Source: Acidimicrobiales bacterium (GTDB taxonomy: Bacteria > Actinomycetota > Acidimicrobiia > Acidimicrobiales > Palsa-688). Taken from it: DNA of 64,000 bases. The position numbers were made by a program, and so were the translations under genes. Below, one piece after another: positions 16,876-24,781 of the stretch. Numbering within the stretch: the first letter of the stretch is position 1; each line of letters opens with the position of its first letter. The notes below the pieces were generated by a model. It saw only the letters and a program-made list of their open reading frames with translations. It was not told where the DNA came from and ran no database searches. The stretch spans positions 1 through 64,000 of the forward strand of contig DASUWA010000009.1 of the NCBI GenBank assembly GCA_036378675.1. The letters are read 5' to 3'.

Positions 16876-17058
16876 ATGACCGCCGACGATCTCCACGACT
16901 CACTTCTCGCGTCTGATTCGGACCAGCGAAGCCGGGCGCTGAACCTGCTCCGCGAAGCGACGTTCCTCGTCGATTGGCTCCTCTCTCACGAGACGGCCCT
17001 CGACCTGGCAGAGGCGAGCCAGGCAATGCACCGGGCGATGGTGGCGCTGACGGCCTGA
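16876..17058 (+). CDS. Small helical hypothetical protein (60 aa)
   Basis: Starts MTADDLHDSLLASDSDQRS and appears entirely alpha-helical and amphipathic (ALNLLREATFLVDWLLSHET), with no membrane segment or known motif. Codon use is ordinary for the window. The frame is open further back, but ATG 16876 avoids overlap with the divergent methyltransferase gene. Function unknown. Confidence 0.55.
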   Translation: MTADDLHDSLLASDSDQRSRALNLLREATFLVDWLLSHETALDLAEASQAMHRAMVALTA

Positions 17059-17152
17059 CGAGCACACTCCGGTATCGCCTTTTTCATGAGTTTTCATGGT
17101 GTGAGTCCTGAACCGACCGGGTGCTGGTGTCCGGTTACGCTCAGGTTCGGCG

Positions 17153-17959
17153 ATGGAGATGACGTTGAGGTCAGCGCTCGCGGACTACGAGCTCGTCGAG
17201 GCGGTCGGCCCCGGCTGTTTCCGGGCGACCGCACCTAAGCGGCTGGGGCTCCCCCTCGAAACCACCGTCCTCGTGTGGGAGCTGCTCGTCGACGCCGCAG
17301 GTTGGCCGGAACTGAGCGCCGACCTGTCCCTGTTCGCCGCGGTCGGCTCTCCCGACCTGCTGCGCCTCTTCGAGACCGGGCCGGATCTCGATCGGGCCGG
17401 CACCGGCGGCTACCTGGTCTCGGAGGACCCTGACGGCGGCAGCCTCGAGTCCCCCACCCGATCGTTGCGGATGGGCAAGAAGGTCCTAGCCGTAGCCGGC
17501 GCAGCCCGCGGTGCCCACGCTCTCCATGAGACGGGACTCGCCCACGGCTCCATCCAGCCCGCCTCAATCTTCATCGCCGACGGCGGCGGTTTGCTGGGCC
17601 CTCCGAGGCCCGCGGGTCCGTCCGGGGCGATCGCTCGCCCGGACGGCTGGCAGAGCGTCGATGTCCTCGATCCGGAGTTGCTGCGCGGCGGTGAGCCGAA
17701 CCGAGGCTCGGATGTGTGGGCCCTTGCGGCAACCCTTCATCGGGCCTGCTCCCGCGCCTCTCTGTACCCGGGCCTCGACAACGAGTCACCGGTAACCGCG
17801 GTGCAGAAAGTGCTCTTCGGCACGCCGGTAGTTCACGAATCGATTCCGAGCGATGTCGCAGAGATCCTCGATGCCTGCTTCGACCGCGATCCCTCTAATC
17901 GCCCGGCAACGGCCCTCGAACTGGCCGAACGGCTCGAGTCGGCCGAGGTGCGATCGTGA
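17153..17959 (+). CDS. Protein kinase-like protein, probable pseudokinase
   Basis: A 268-residue protein with the C-lobe layout of Ser/Thr kinases but degenerate active sites. The catalytic loop reads HETGLAHGSIQPASIFI where active kinases have HRDLKPxN; the DFG region (DGGGLLGPP) is absent; the glycine loop is poor (AVGPGCFRATAP) and no VAIK lysine is evident. The later elements GSDVWALAATLHRACS and DRDPSNRPAT (subdomains IX-XI) are well kept, which marks the fold. It probably binds ligand or partner rather than phosphorylating. Its stop overlaps the next start (GTGA at 17956-17959), coupling it to the FHA protein. ATG 17159 is an alternative start. Confidence 0.75.
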   Translation: MEMTLRSALADYELVEAVGPGCFRATAPKRLGLPLETTVLVWELLVDAAGWPELSADLSLFAAVGSPDLLRLFETGPDLDRAGTGGYLVSEDPDGGSLESPTRSLRMGKKVLAVAGAARGAHALHETGLAHGSIQPASIFIADGGGLLGPPRPAGPSGAIARPDGWQSVDVLDPELLRGGEPNRGSDVWALAATLHRACSRASLYPGLDNESPVTAVQKVLFGTPVVHESIPSDVAEILDACFDRDPSNRPATALELAERLESAEVRS

Positions 17960-19278
17960 TCGAAAGGGTGGAGGTTGTCACCGGTCCGGGGACGGTGATC
18001 CGTTACGGGGCGGTCGTGGGCTGGGCGGCGCCATCTGCGTCACCCGCGCTGATCAGTTTCCTCGCTCAATCTGCACGGAACCTTTCGGGCTCTGCACGCG
18101 GAGGACGGCAGATGGCCGACCACATCGCCGGAGTCTTGCGAGAGCGCGATCCGGAACCGCACGTTGCGTTCGCGGTGGTGGGGCCGGATTCGCTGGGGTG
18201 GGCGTCGTTGTTGCACGGCCCGGTGCAGGCGTGGGACGGGCAACGTTGGCTCGCGCCGAGCCCTTCGCCCGGCTGGCTTCAAGCGATCATCACGCCGCAG
18301 CCGTCGGTGATGGTGAACGCTGCGGGGAGCCCCCTCCCCGTGGTGACGCCGGACAGCATGTGGGACCTGGAGGCAGGGGTGGTACCGGGATCTGGGTTGG
18401 TGCTGTTCCCGTCCCCCATGCGGAAGCCGGACAGCGGTCTGGGGACCGTCTCCGTACCGTCGGCGTCGGTGGAGCCCGGGAGCTTCGACGGCGAGGAAAC
18501 CGCCACTCTCGAATCGTCGCCGCCGACCGAAGTGCTCGAAGCACCCGAAGCCGAGATGTCCTCCGAGGCTGCGCTCGACCCGACCCTTTCTTCAAATGCC
18601 GCGCTAGGGGAAGCCCCCGAGACTCTGGTGCTCGAGACGCCTGCAGAGATCCCGCCGGAACCGGCAGAACCGCCACGAACCCCCGGGCCTCCCGGCTCGA
18701 TCGATCTTCGCCGCCCTTCCGCGACGGACCCGCGCCCTCCGCTTCCGGGGGTCGGCGGGCCCGACCGTTCCGTACCGGGAGCGCCGGTCGTCGGCGGCCT
18801 CCTCTGCGAACATCAGCACCTCAACCGGCCGGGTATGAGGACGTGCGCCCGGTGCGGAGCCCCGGTCAGAAACGATGCCACCTACACGGTCAGCGGCACC
18901 CGTCCGCCCCTCGGGTGCCTGGTCGGCGACGACGGCATCATCTGGCGGCTCGACAGCAGTTACCTCGCCGGCTCCAACCCGGGCGGCGATCCCACCGTCA
19001 GGGGCGGACTGGCCAGACCGCTCGCTCTCGAAGGAACGGAGATGGCGGCCGCCCACGCGGAGATCCGTCTGGCCGGCTGGGACGTGGAGGTCCTCGACCG
19101 TTCCTCCCCCGCCGGAACTTTTATCTTCGAGCCCGGGTCGAGGGACTGGATGCGACTCAGGCCGTACGAGCCGCGGGCGCTTCGCCCAGGAACGCACGTG
19201 GCCTTCGCTCAGCGCGTCCTCACGTTCATCACGCCGTGGATTGTCCCGTCGGACACCACCGCGGCTACGGGGTCTTAG
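17956..19278 (+). CDS. FHA-domain protein with zinc ribbon
   Basis: A 440-residue protein. Residues 1-140 form a compact domain with no family recognised (VEVVTGPGTVIRYGAVVGWA). A low-complexity Pro/Glu-rich linker (about 150-275) leads to a zinc ribbon CEHQHLNRPGMRTCARCG, and the C-terminal 130 residues look like an FHA phosphopeptide-binding domain (LDSSYLAGSNP, AAAHAEIRLAGWDVEVLD, SPAGTFI). Zinc ribbon plus FHA in one chain is typical of signalling adaptors. It is translated from a GTG inside the pseudokinase stop, so both should be made together. Whether a kinase elsewhere phosphorylates its ligand is unknown. Confidence 0.75.
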   Translation: MIERVEVVTGPGTVIRYGAVVGWAAPSASPALISFLAQSARNLSGSARGGRQMADHIAGVLRERDPEPHVAFAVVGPDSLGWASLLHGPVQAWDGQRWLAPSPSPGWLQAIITPQPSVMVNAAGSPLPVVTPDSMWDLEAGVVPGSGLVLFPSPMRKPDSGLGTVSVPSASVEPGSFDGEETATLESSPPTEVLEAPEAEMSSEAALDPTLSSNAALGEAPETLVLETPAEIPPEPAEPPRTPGPPGSIDLRRPSATDPRPPLPGVGGPDRSVPGAPVVGGLLCEHQHLNRPGMRTCARCGAPVRNDATYTVSGTRPPLGCLVGDDGIIWRLDSSYLAGSNPGGDPTVRGGLARPLALEGTEMAAAHAEIRLAGWDVEVLDRSSPAGTFIFEPGSRDWMRLRPYEPRALRPGTHVAFAQRVLTFITPWIVPSDTTAATGS

Positions 19279-19284
19279 GTTTCC

Positions 19285-19671
19285 TTAGACGCGCGAGCGG
19301 AACTGTGGGCAGTAGGCGTCTACCGCCGAAGTCACGACAACACCGAAATCCTGCGACGGCAAAGGATTTCTTCCTTCAAGCAGGCTCATCCGATCGGCGA
19401 GCTGCTCGTACGAGGCGCCCGCCCTGAAACCGTCGCATGCAGCGTGTCCTAAGCGGATCAGCTGCATGTTGCTCCGGAACGACGCGATGCCCGGGGCGCC
19501 GAGGTGAACCGCGGCGACGAAGGCCTGGTCCGCGGTGCTGTTCCCGCCGCCTCGCGAGCCGCACGCGCCGAGAAGCCCGGCCGCCGCTAGGACGGCAGCG
19601 ACGATCCCAGCAGGCCACGCTGTGACCGCCGAGCATTCCGCAACCACTCCGCCGGAGCGAACCGCTCTCAC
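19285..19671 (-). CDS. DUF732-like lipoprotein
   Basis: A 128-residue exported protein with a lipobox (GLLGAC-G) after a hydrophobic stretch. The mature part, QAFVAAVHLGAPG then LIRLGHAACDGFRAGASYEQLADRM and VVVTSAVDAYCPQF, has the paired Cys and helical spacing of DUF732 proteins common in mycobacteria and relatives. Function unknown. It converges on the FHA gene 6 nt away. The start could be a downstream codon closer to the hydrophobic segment. Confidence 0.78.
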   Translation of the reverse strand: MRAVRSGGVVAECSAVTAWPAGIVAAVLAAAGLLGACGSRGGGNSTADQAFVAAVHLGAPGIASFRSNMQLIRLGHAACDGFRAGASYEQLADRMSLLEGRNPLPSQDFGVVVTSAVDAYCPQFRSRV

Positions 19672-19757
19672 CGATCCGAGTGTACGAAGCTCGCGCCGTC
19701 ACCCGAGTGATGTCCCGGCTTGCCGGTTCCCCGCCCTGATCGACCAAGCTGGCGACG

Positions 19758-20144
19758 ATGACCGCCGGATCCACCATGTACGAGCGCGTCGGAGGGGAGG
19801 CCTTTTTCGAAGACCTGACCGTCCGCTTCTACAGCGCAGTCAAGGACGATGCGGTCCTGCGTCGCGTATATCCCAAGGACGATGAGAGCTTCGAGCAGGC
19901 TCGACGCCACCTGCGCGACTTCCTCGTGCAGTACTGGGGCGGACCCGACACCTACAACCAGACCAGGGGAGCTCCCCGCCTCAGGCAACGGCATTTTCCG
20001 TTCGCCATTGGCCCGGCCGAACGAGACGCATGGCTCGCCCACATGACCGAAGCAGTGCGCGCCTCGAATCTGCGCCCTCTCGACGAGGCCCAGATGATCG
20101 GTTACTTCAATTCGGCCGCCGCCGCTCTGACCAACCAGCCATGA
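19758..20144 (+). CDS. glbO: Group II truncated haemoglobin (trHbO)
   Basis: A 128-residue 2-on-2 globin: MYERVGGEAFFEDLTVRFY start, the FLVQYWGGPDTYNQTRG block and RLRQRHFPFAIG with proximal haem ligand H79. The E-to-F region and the late Trp in RDAWLAHM are those of GlbO/trHbII, which bind O2 tightly and take part in O2, peroxide and NO chemistry. The gene ends in an ATGA overlap with an alpha/beta hydrolase gene (20141), so the two are coupled. Confidence 0.93.
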   Translation: MTAGSTMYERVGGEAFFEDLTVRFYSAVKDDAVLRRVYPKDDESFEQARRHLRDFLVQYWGGPDTYNQTRGAPRLRQRHFPFAIGPAERDAWLAHMTEAVRASNLRPLDEAQMIGYFNSAAAALTNQP

Positions 20145-20971
20145 TCGTTCCGGAAGGGGCACGGGACTCAGCGACGCCTCTGGCGGTTGACACCTGCGGA
20201 TCCGGGCCGGCAGTCGTGCTCCTTCACGGCCAGCCTGGTTCGGGGGGCGACTGGAGCCGGGTGGTTCCGTTGTTGAGCGGCGACCACCGGGTTATCGTCC
20301 CGGACCGCCCCGGTTACGGGCGAACCGCCGGCGCCGCGACCGGATTCGCCGGCAACGCCGCCGCTATCGCTCAATTGCTCGACCAGCTTGGCGAAGCCGA
20401 TGCGGTGCTCGTCGGGCACAGCTGGGCGGGAGGCGTCGCCCTCGCCGCGGCGGTCCAAAGCCCAAGTCTGGTGCGGGGTTTGGTGCTCGTCGCGTCCGTC
20501 CGGCCGGGTGAACAGCTCGGCTGGGTGGACCGCATGCTGGCTGCGCGAGGCATCGGGGACGCCCTCTCAGCGACAACGATAGGCGCGACCGGTCTGGTAC
20601 TCCGAACCCGGAAGGTTCGCGAATTGGTGGAACGCCGGCTCAACGGCCGGGCGCGGGACGTAGTGCGCGCGCTCGAAGCAGTGACCGGAGCTCGCACGAA
20701 GGCTCCGGTATGGCGGTCGTTCGTGTCGGAGCAGCGGCGTCTCTTCGACGAGCTGGGCGAACTGGCGCCGGCGTTGAACACGATCTCAGTCCCGACCGTC
20801 GTCCTGTCGGGCGGCTCGGATCGCATCGTGCCGGCGCCGGTCGGCGAACGCCTCGCGGCAGAGATTCCCGGCGCCGTCCACAAGGTCATTCCGGGCGCAC
20901 GACATCTCTTGCCCATCGATCAACCCGAAGTAATCGCGGGAGCCGTGCGAGACGTGGAAGGTTGGGCGTAG
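20141..20971 (+). CDS. Alpha/beta hydrolase
   Basis: A 276-residue hydrolase with oxyanion loop LLHGQPGSGGDW, nucleophile S94 in GHSWAGG, the acid in LSGGSDRIV and the His in GARHLLPID, a complete catalytic triad. A lid-type helical region lies between about residues 125 and 210. Substrate unknown; epoxide hydrolases, esterases and haloperoxidase-like enzymes share this layout. The start is fixed by the ATGA overlap with glbO. Confidence 0.9.
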   Translation: MIVPEGARDSATPLAVDTCGSGPAVVLLHGQPGSGGDWSRVVPLLSGDHRVIVPDRPGYGRTAGAATGFAGNAAAIAQLLDQLGEADAVLVGHSWAGGVALAAAVQSPSLVRGLVLVASVRPGEQLGWVDRMLAARGIGDALSATTIGATGLVLRTRKVRELVERRLNGRARDVVRALEAVTGARTKAPVWRSFVSEQRRLFDELGELAPALNTISVPTVVLSGGSDRIVPAPVGERLAAEIPGAVHKVIPGARHLLPIDQPEVIAGAVRDVEGWA

Positions 20972-20979
20972 TTGGTTCC

Positions 20980-21588
20980 CTAGGCCTCAATCGACCCTTG
21001 GGTCGCCTCTGATTCTTCTGATTCTTCTCGGACATAAGGGATCGCGTACCGGGACAGCGTCGCAGCCAAGCCATTGACCATCACTGCGGCCAAGCCAGCC
21101 GCCACATTCAAGCTGTCCACAGGGTTTCGCTGTGGTGGCCCCCAGATAGCGTTTCCGATCCCCACCAGCGCAGCGACCGTCGCCAGAGAAGCCACGCCAC
21201 ATATGCCAACCGCAACTTTGGCTGCTACACCTGGCCATTTATCGCTCGGCGGGACGTCCCAAACGATGCGCGGAAGCGCCAAAACTGCGAGCGCGGCCAG
21301 CAAAAGCAAAGCCGTTGTGAGGTTGGCCCAGACGGTGGCCGAGAAAAGCCGCGAGTACAGCGGTATTGAAGTTGGACCGGCGAAGTCGGACGAAGGGAAC
21401 CCCGCGCCCGAGATTGCGCTGCCAACTATCTCAACCACGACGGATGCGAGCAGCACAATAGCCACCAGGTCGAACAGCTTGATTAGCGGCCAGCGCTCTC
21501 CGGAGCTATCCGCTTCTTGAGTTGCGTCATCGCTCGATTCCACGCCCGAATCATCCCACGCCGCCGGCGCGCTTCCGGGGACAAGCAC
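20980..21588 (-). CDS. Hypothetical four-helix membrane protein
   Basis: A 202-residue protein with an acidic N-terminus (SSDDATQEADSSGE) followed by four hydrophobic segments beginning LFDLVAIVLLASVVVEIVGS, LTTALLLLAALAVLALP, AVGICGVASLATVAALVGI and LNVAAGLAAVMVNGLAATLS, then an acidic tail (REESEESEATQ). No family recognised. GTG 21588 is the longest start; GTG about 45 nt downstream (VESSDD) is possible. AT content at both ends is a little above the local average. It converges on the hydrolase gene. Confidence 0.72.
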   Translation of the reverse strand: MLVPGSAPAAWDDSGVESSDDATQEADSSGERWPLIKLFDLVAIVLLASVVVEIVGSAISGAGFPSSDFAGPTSIPLYSRLFSATVWANLTTALLLLAALAVLALPRIVWDVPPSDKWPGVAAKVAVGICGVASLATVAALVGIGNAIWGPPQRNPVDSLNVAAGLAAVMVNGLAATLSRYAIPYVREESEESEATQGSIEA

Positions 21589-21636
21589 CGGGGTTCATTT
21601 CCCGTCAAGCCCGTAGCGATTCCGGCGAGGCGAAGT

Positions 21637-21642
21637 CATACT
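21637..21642 (+). promoter_or_regulatory. Putative -10 element CATACT, leaderless arrangement
   Basis: CATACT (one change from TATACT) lies exactly 6 nt before the GTG at 21649. There is no ribosome-binding site, so leaderless translation is the simplest reading if the gene is real. Confidence 0.35.
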
Positions 21643-21648
21643 TAATTC

Positions 21649-21966
21649 GTGCAGGAGGTCAGGACTCGCAGCTTGGTGGTGCCAGACATCCGAGGCGAGG
21701 ATCGTTATTTGCGCATCACGTGGCACCCTACGACTTCGACAGTCGTGTTCAGCCACTGGACCGGTTCGGTTTGTACGGCTTCAACACCAGTCAGCCTTCC
21801 GGAGGCGTCCCGAGTGATCGACCTCCTGGTGGGCGCGCTTCGAGGCTCGGCCTCAGATGCATCTCCAAAGCGGGTAACAGGTCAAGCCGACGGAACTCGG
21901 GTTTCCCGTCTTTTCGAACTGCGCCGGCGGCTGCAGGACGAGTGGCGGCGTCGACTAGCCCGCTAA
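21649..21966 (+). CDS. Hypothetical small protein (105 aa)
   Basis: No family recognised. The sequence begins with beta-strand-like segments (SLVVPDIRGEDRYLRITWHP then TVVFSHWTG) and ends with a highly charged helix (LFELRRRLQDEWRRRLAR). No signal or membrane segment. It converges on ftsX, 13 bp away, in the place where smpB usually follows ftsX in actinobacteria; it does not resemble SmpB. Confidence 0.55.
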   Translation: MQEVRTRSLVVPDIRGEDRYLRITWHPTTSTVVFSHWTGSVCTASTPVSLPEASRVIDLLVGALRGSASDASPKRVTGQADGTRVSRLFELRRRLQDEWRRRLAR

Positions 21967-21979
21967 ACGAAGGAGACGG

Positions 21980-22867
21980 CTAAACCGCCAAGAACCGGCG
22001 GATTGCGAACGCGGATCCGAGCGCGCCCACGCCGGCGCCGATCACCAGCAGCAATATCCCGGTGATCACCGCCTCATGCGGTGTAACGAACAGCGTCCGT
22101 GTGCCCAGGACCGTCTCATTGCCGACAAAGGACGCGATCGTGTTGCGCACCCCATACGTGACGCCGAACGCGATGATGCCGCCAGCGACCCCGTGCAGAA
22201 GTCCTTCGAACATGAACGGGAGCCTGATGAACCAGTTGGTAGCACCGACCAGCTTCATGACCGCGACCTCACGGCGTCGAGCGAAGATCGCTAGCTGGAT
22301 CGTGTTCACGATAAGAGCGACCGCTCCGATCATCACGCCGACCGCGAGGAAGAGTCCCAACGCCCTCAACTGCTTGAACTGATGAAGCAGCTGGTCGATC
22401 TCCTGCTTTGCGTACGACACCTGTAGAACACCCGGTTGGCCGACGAACTGCTTCCCTAACTGAGAGATGTCCTGCGCCCTGCTCGGAACGACCCTGTATG
22501 AGGGTGGCATGTCGTTGACACTGAGGACGCTGACGATGTCGTTGTTGCCGCCGAAGATCTGCCGGAACTCCTGGTACGCCTGCGGCTTGTCGACGAAGTG
22601 GTATTTCTTGACGCCGGGCATCGTTGCGAGCTCCCGCTCGATCGCCTGGGTCTCGTTGTTGGTGACCCCCGGCTGAAGAAAGATCGCCATCTCCACTCCG
22701 CCGCGCCACTGGATCGACGCCTTGTTGATCGCCTGGCGCATGATCAGCACCCCGCCGAGCGCCGACAACGACACCGCCATCGTCAGCACCGCCGACAGTG
22801 TCATGACTAGGTTCCGTCGCAGGTTGCTCGCGGTCTCGCGCGCGACATAACCGGTGGACATCGCCAT
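21980..22867 (-). CDS. ftsX: Cell division protein FtsX
   Basis: A 295-residue permease subunit of the FtsEX complex, which couples ATP hydrolysis to activation of peptidoglycan hydrolases at the division site. The short cytosolic N-terminus (YVARETASNLRRNL) is typical, then TM1 (MTLSAVLTMAVSLSALGGVL), a roughly 120-residue extracytoplasmic domain (through LGKQFVGQPGVLQVSYAK), then three TM helices with the FtsX/MacB motif VAVMKLVGATNWFIRLPF. It starts 6 nt after ftsE ends, so the two form one operon with prfB and secA. Confidence 0.95.
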   Translation of the reverse strand: MAMSTGYVARETASNLRRNLVMTLSAVLTMAVSLSALGGVLIMRQAINKASIQWRGGVEMAIFLQPGVTNNETQAIERELATMPGVKKYHFVDKPQAYQEFRQIFGGNNDIVSVLSVNDMPPSYRVVPSRAQDISQLGKQFVGQPGVLQVSYAKQEIDQLLHQFKQLRALGLFLAVGVMIGAVALIVNTIQLAIFARRREVAVMKLVGATNWFIRLPFMFEGLLHGVAGGIIAFGVTYGVRNTIASFVGNETVLGTRTLFVTPHEAVITGILLLVIGAGVGALGSAFAIRRFLAV

Positions 22868-22873
22868 CCGGTG

Positions 22874-23560
22874 CTAAGCCCCCATTCCGTAGACGCCGCG
22901 AGCCTGGTCCCTGATGACCGTTCCCCGGTCGAGCTCGATGACCCGCCGGCGCATCGAGTCGACTATCCCGTTGTCGTGGGTGGCCATGAGAACCGTCGTG
23001 CCCGTCCGGTTGATCCGGTCGAGGAGCCGCATGATGCCGGCGGTGGTGGACGGGTCGAGGTTTCCGGTCGGCTCGTCGGCAAGGAGGATAAGAGGACGGT
23101 TCACGAACGCGCGGGCGATTGCCACGCGTTGCTGCTCGCCGCCGGAGAGCTCGTGGGGGAGGTTCTGCAGCTTCTTACCGAGGCCGACCAGGTCGAGGAT
23201 CTGCGGCACCTGCTGGCGCACCACCGTGCGCGGCCGCCCGATCACCTCCAACGCGAACGCGACGTTCTCGTAAACCGACTTGGTCGGCAGGAGCCGGAAG
23301 TCCTGGAACACGCACCCGATGTTCCGTCGCAGGTAAGGAACCTTCCAGGACGAGAGCGCTCCTACTTCCTTGCCCGCGACCCACACCCTGCCGTTCTCGG
23401 CCTGCTCCTCCTTGGTGACCAGCCGCAGAAAGGTCGACTTACCAGAGCCGGACGGTCCGACCAGAAAGACGAACTCACCCTTCTGGATGTCGACGCTGAC
23501 GTCTCGAAGTGCGACGGTGGTGCCCTTGTAGGCCTTGGTTACGTTCTCGAGCTTGATCAT
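22874..23560 (-). CDS. ftsE: Cell division ATP-binding protein FtsE
   Basis: A 228-residue ABC ATPase, partner of FtsX. Walker A is GPSGSGKS at 35-42, the Q-loop lies in CVFQDFRLL, the signature is LSGGEQQR, Walker [12 protein letters not shown] and the switch His is in ATHD. The sequence [12 protein letters not shown] at the start is characteristic of FtsE, so ATG 23560 is used rather than the upstream start at 23599. Length matches other FtsE proteins. Confidence 0.96.
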   Translation of the reverse strand: MIKLENVTKAYKGTTVALRDVSVDIQKGEFVFLVGPSGSGKSTFLRLVTKEEQAENGRVWVAGKEVGALSSWKVPYLRRNIGCVFQDFRLLPTKSVYENVAFALEVIGRPRTVVRQQVPQILDLVGLGKKLQNLPHELSGGEQQRVAIARAFVNRPLILLADEPTGNLDPSTTAGIMRLLDRINRTGTTVLMATHDNGIVDSMRRRVIELDRGTVIRDQARGVYGMGA

Positions 23561-23641
23561 GCGGAAAGGTGACGGGACTCGTCCGCGCGGCAGTCCCACC
23601 CGTGCGAAATCCCGGTTTGCGAGCGTACTAGACGAGCCCGA

Positions 23642-24766
23642 TCAGCTGGCGTCAGCAGGCTTCAACGAGTTCTCCCGGCGCCAGCGGAGGTAGGCCTCCA
23701 TGAACTGGTCGAGGTCCCCGTCGAGCACCGCTTGGACGTTGCCGGTCTCGTAGTCGGTCCTCAGGTCCTTGACCTGCTGGTATGGCGCCAGGACGTACGA
23801 GCGGATCTGGGCGCCCCACCCGACCTGCGCCTTCGGACCGGCCAGCGCGGACAGCTGAGCCTCGCGCTCCTCGCGCTGCTGTTCGGCAAGTTTGGAAGCG
23901 AGGATTTGCATCGCCTTTGCCCTGTTCTGGTGCTGGGATCTCTCGTTCTGGACGGCGACGACCGTTCCGGTCGGTATGTGCGTTATGCGGACAGCGGAAT
24001 CGGTGACGTTGACGTGCTGACCGCCCGCGCCGGACGAGCGGTACGTGTCGATACGGAGGTCTTTTTCGTCGATTTCGACCTCGTCCGAGCTGTCCTCCAG
24101 AAACGGCACCACGGTCATCGACGCGAAGCTGGTGTGCCGGCGTGCCTGCGAATCGAACGGCGAGATCCGAACCAGCCGGTGGACGCCGCGCTCGGAGGTT
24201 AAGAGTCCCATGGCGTAGCGACCGCGGATGATGAAGCTTGCCGAGAGGATCCCGGCTTCCTGACCGGGGCTGACGTCCTCGATCTCCAACTCGAACCCGC
24301 GCCGCTCCGCCCATCGCTGGTACATGCGCACCATCATCTCCGCCCAGTCCTGGGCGTCGGTGCCGCCGTCCTTGGCGTGGATTTCGCAGGCCGCGTCCAA
24401 CTCGTCGTGCTCGCCGGTGAACAAGGATCTCAATTCGAGCTCGTCGAGTTGGCTGGCGAGGGTTGTCACCTGCTGGGTCAGTTCAGGTTCGACGCTGTCA
24501 TCGCCTTCCTCGACCGCGAGCTCATAGAGCGTCTCCGCGTCCGACAGGCGCCGGTCGAGGCCGCCCAGCAGGTCGACGTCGGCCTTCGTCCTGCCGTACT
24601 CCCTGGTTACCTTCTGCCCCACCTCGGTGTCGTCCCACAGGTCCGGACGGCTGAGCTCGGCCTCGAGCTCAGCGAGGCGGGTTCGAAGCCGGTCGAGGCC
24701 CAAGTACTTGTTGGCCTCGTCGAGCCTTCGTCTCAGCGCGGAGAGATCGTCCTTGAAGTCGCGCAT
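23642..24766 (-). CDS. prfB: Peptide chain release factor 2
   Basis: A 374-residue class I release factor that terminates at UGA and UAA. The tripeptide anticodon SPF is present in VRISPFDSQ and the catalytic GGQ lies at residues 248-250 (SGAGGQHVNVTDSAVRI). The N-terminal coiled helices are complete. The reading frame is continuous, with no in-frame TGA near codon 26, so the autoregulatory +1 frameshift of many bacteria is absent, as in other actinobacteria. It sits between secA and ftsE in one operon. Confidence 0.96.
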   Translation of the reverse strand: MRDFKDDLSALRRRLDEANKYLGLDRLRTRLAELEAELSRPDLWDDTEVGQKVTREYGRTKADVDLLGGLDRRLSDAETLYELAVEEGDDSVEPELTQQVTTLASQLDELELRSLFTGEHDELDAACEIHAKDGGTDAQDWAEMMVRMYQRWAERRGFELEIEDVSPGQEAGILSASFIIRGRYAMGLLTSERGVHRLVRISPFDSQARRHTSFASMTVVPFLEDSSDEVEIDEKDLRIDTYRSSGAGGQHVNVTDSAVRITHIPTGTVVAVQNERSQHQNRAKAMQILASKLAEQQREEREAQLSALAGPKAQVGWGAQIRSYVLAPYQQVKDLRTDYETGNVQAVLDGDLDQFMEAYLRWRRENSLKPADAS

Positions 24767-24781
24767 CGCGATGGAGGGCGT

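Noticed and set aside
23642-24766. Programmed frameshift in prfB
   Set aside because: The frame is continuous and has no in-frame TGA in the N-terminal region.
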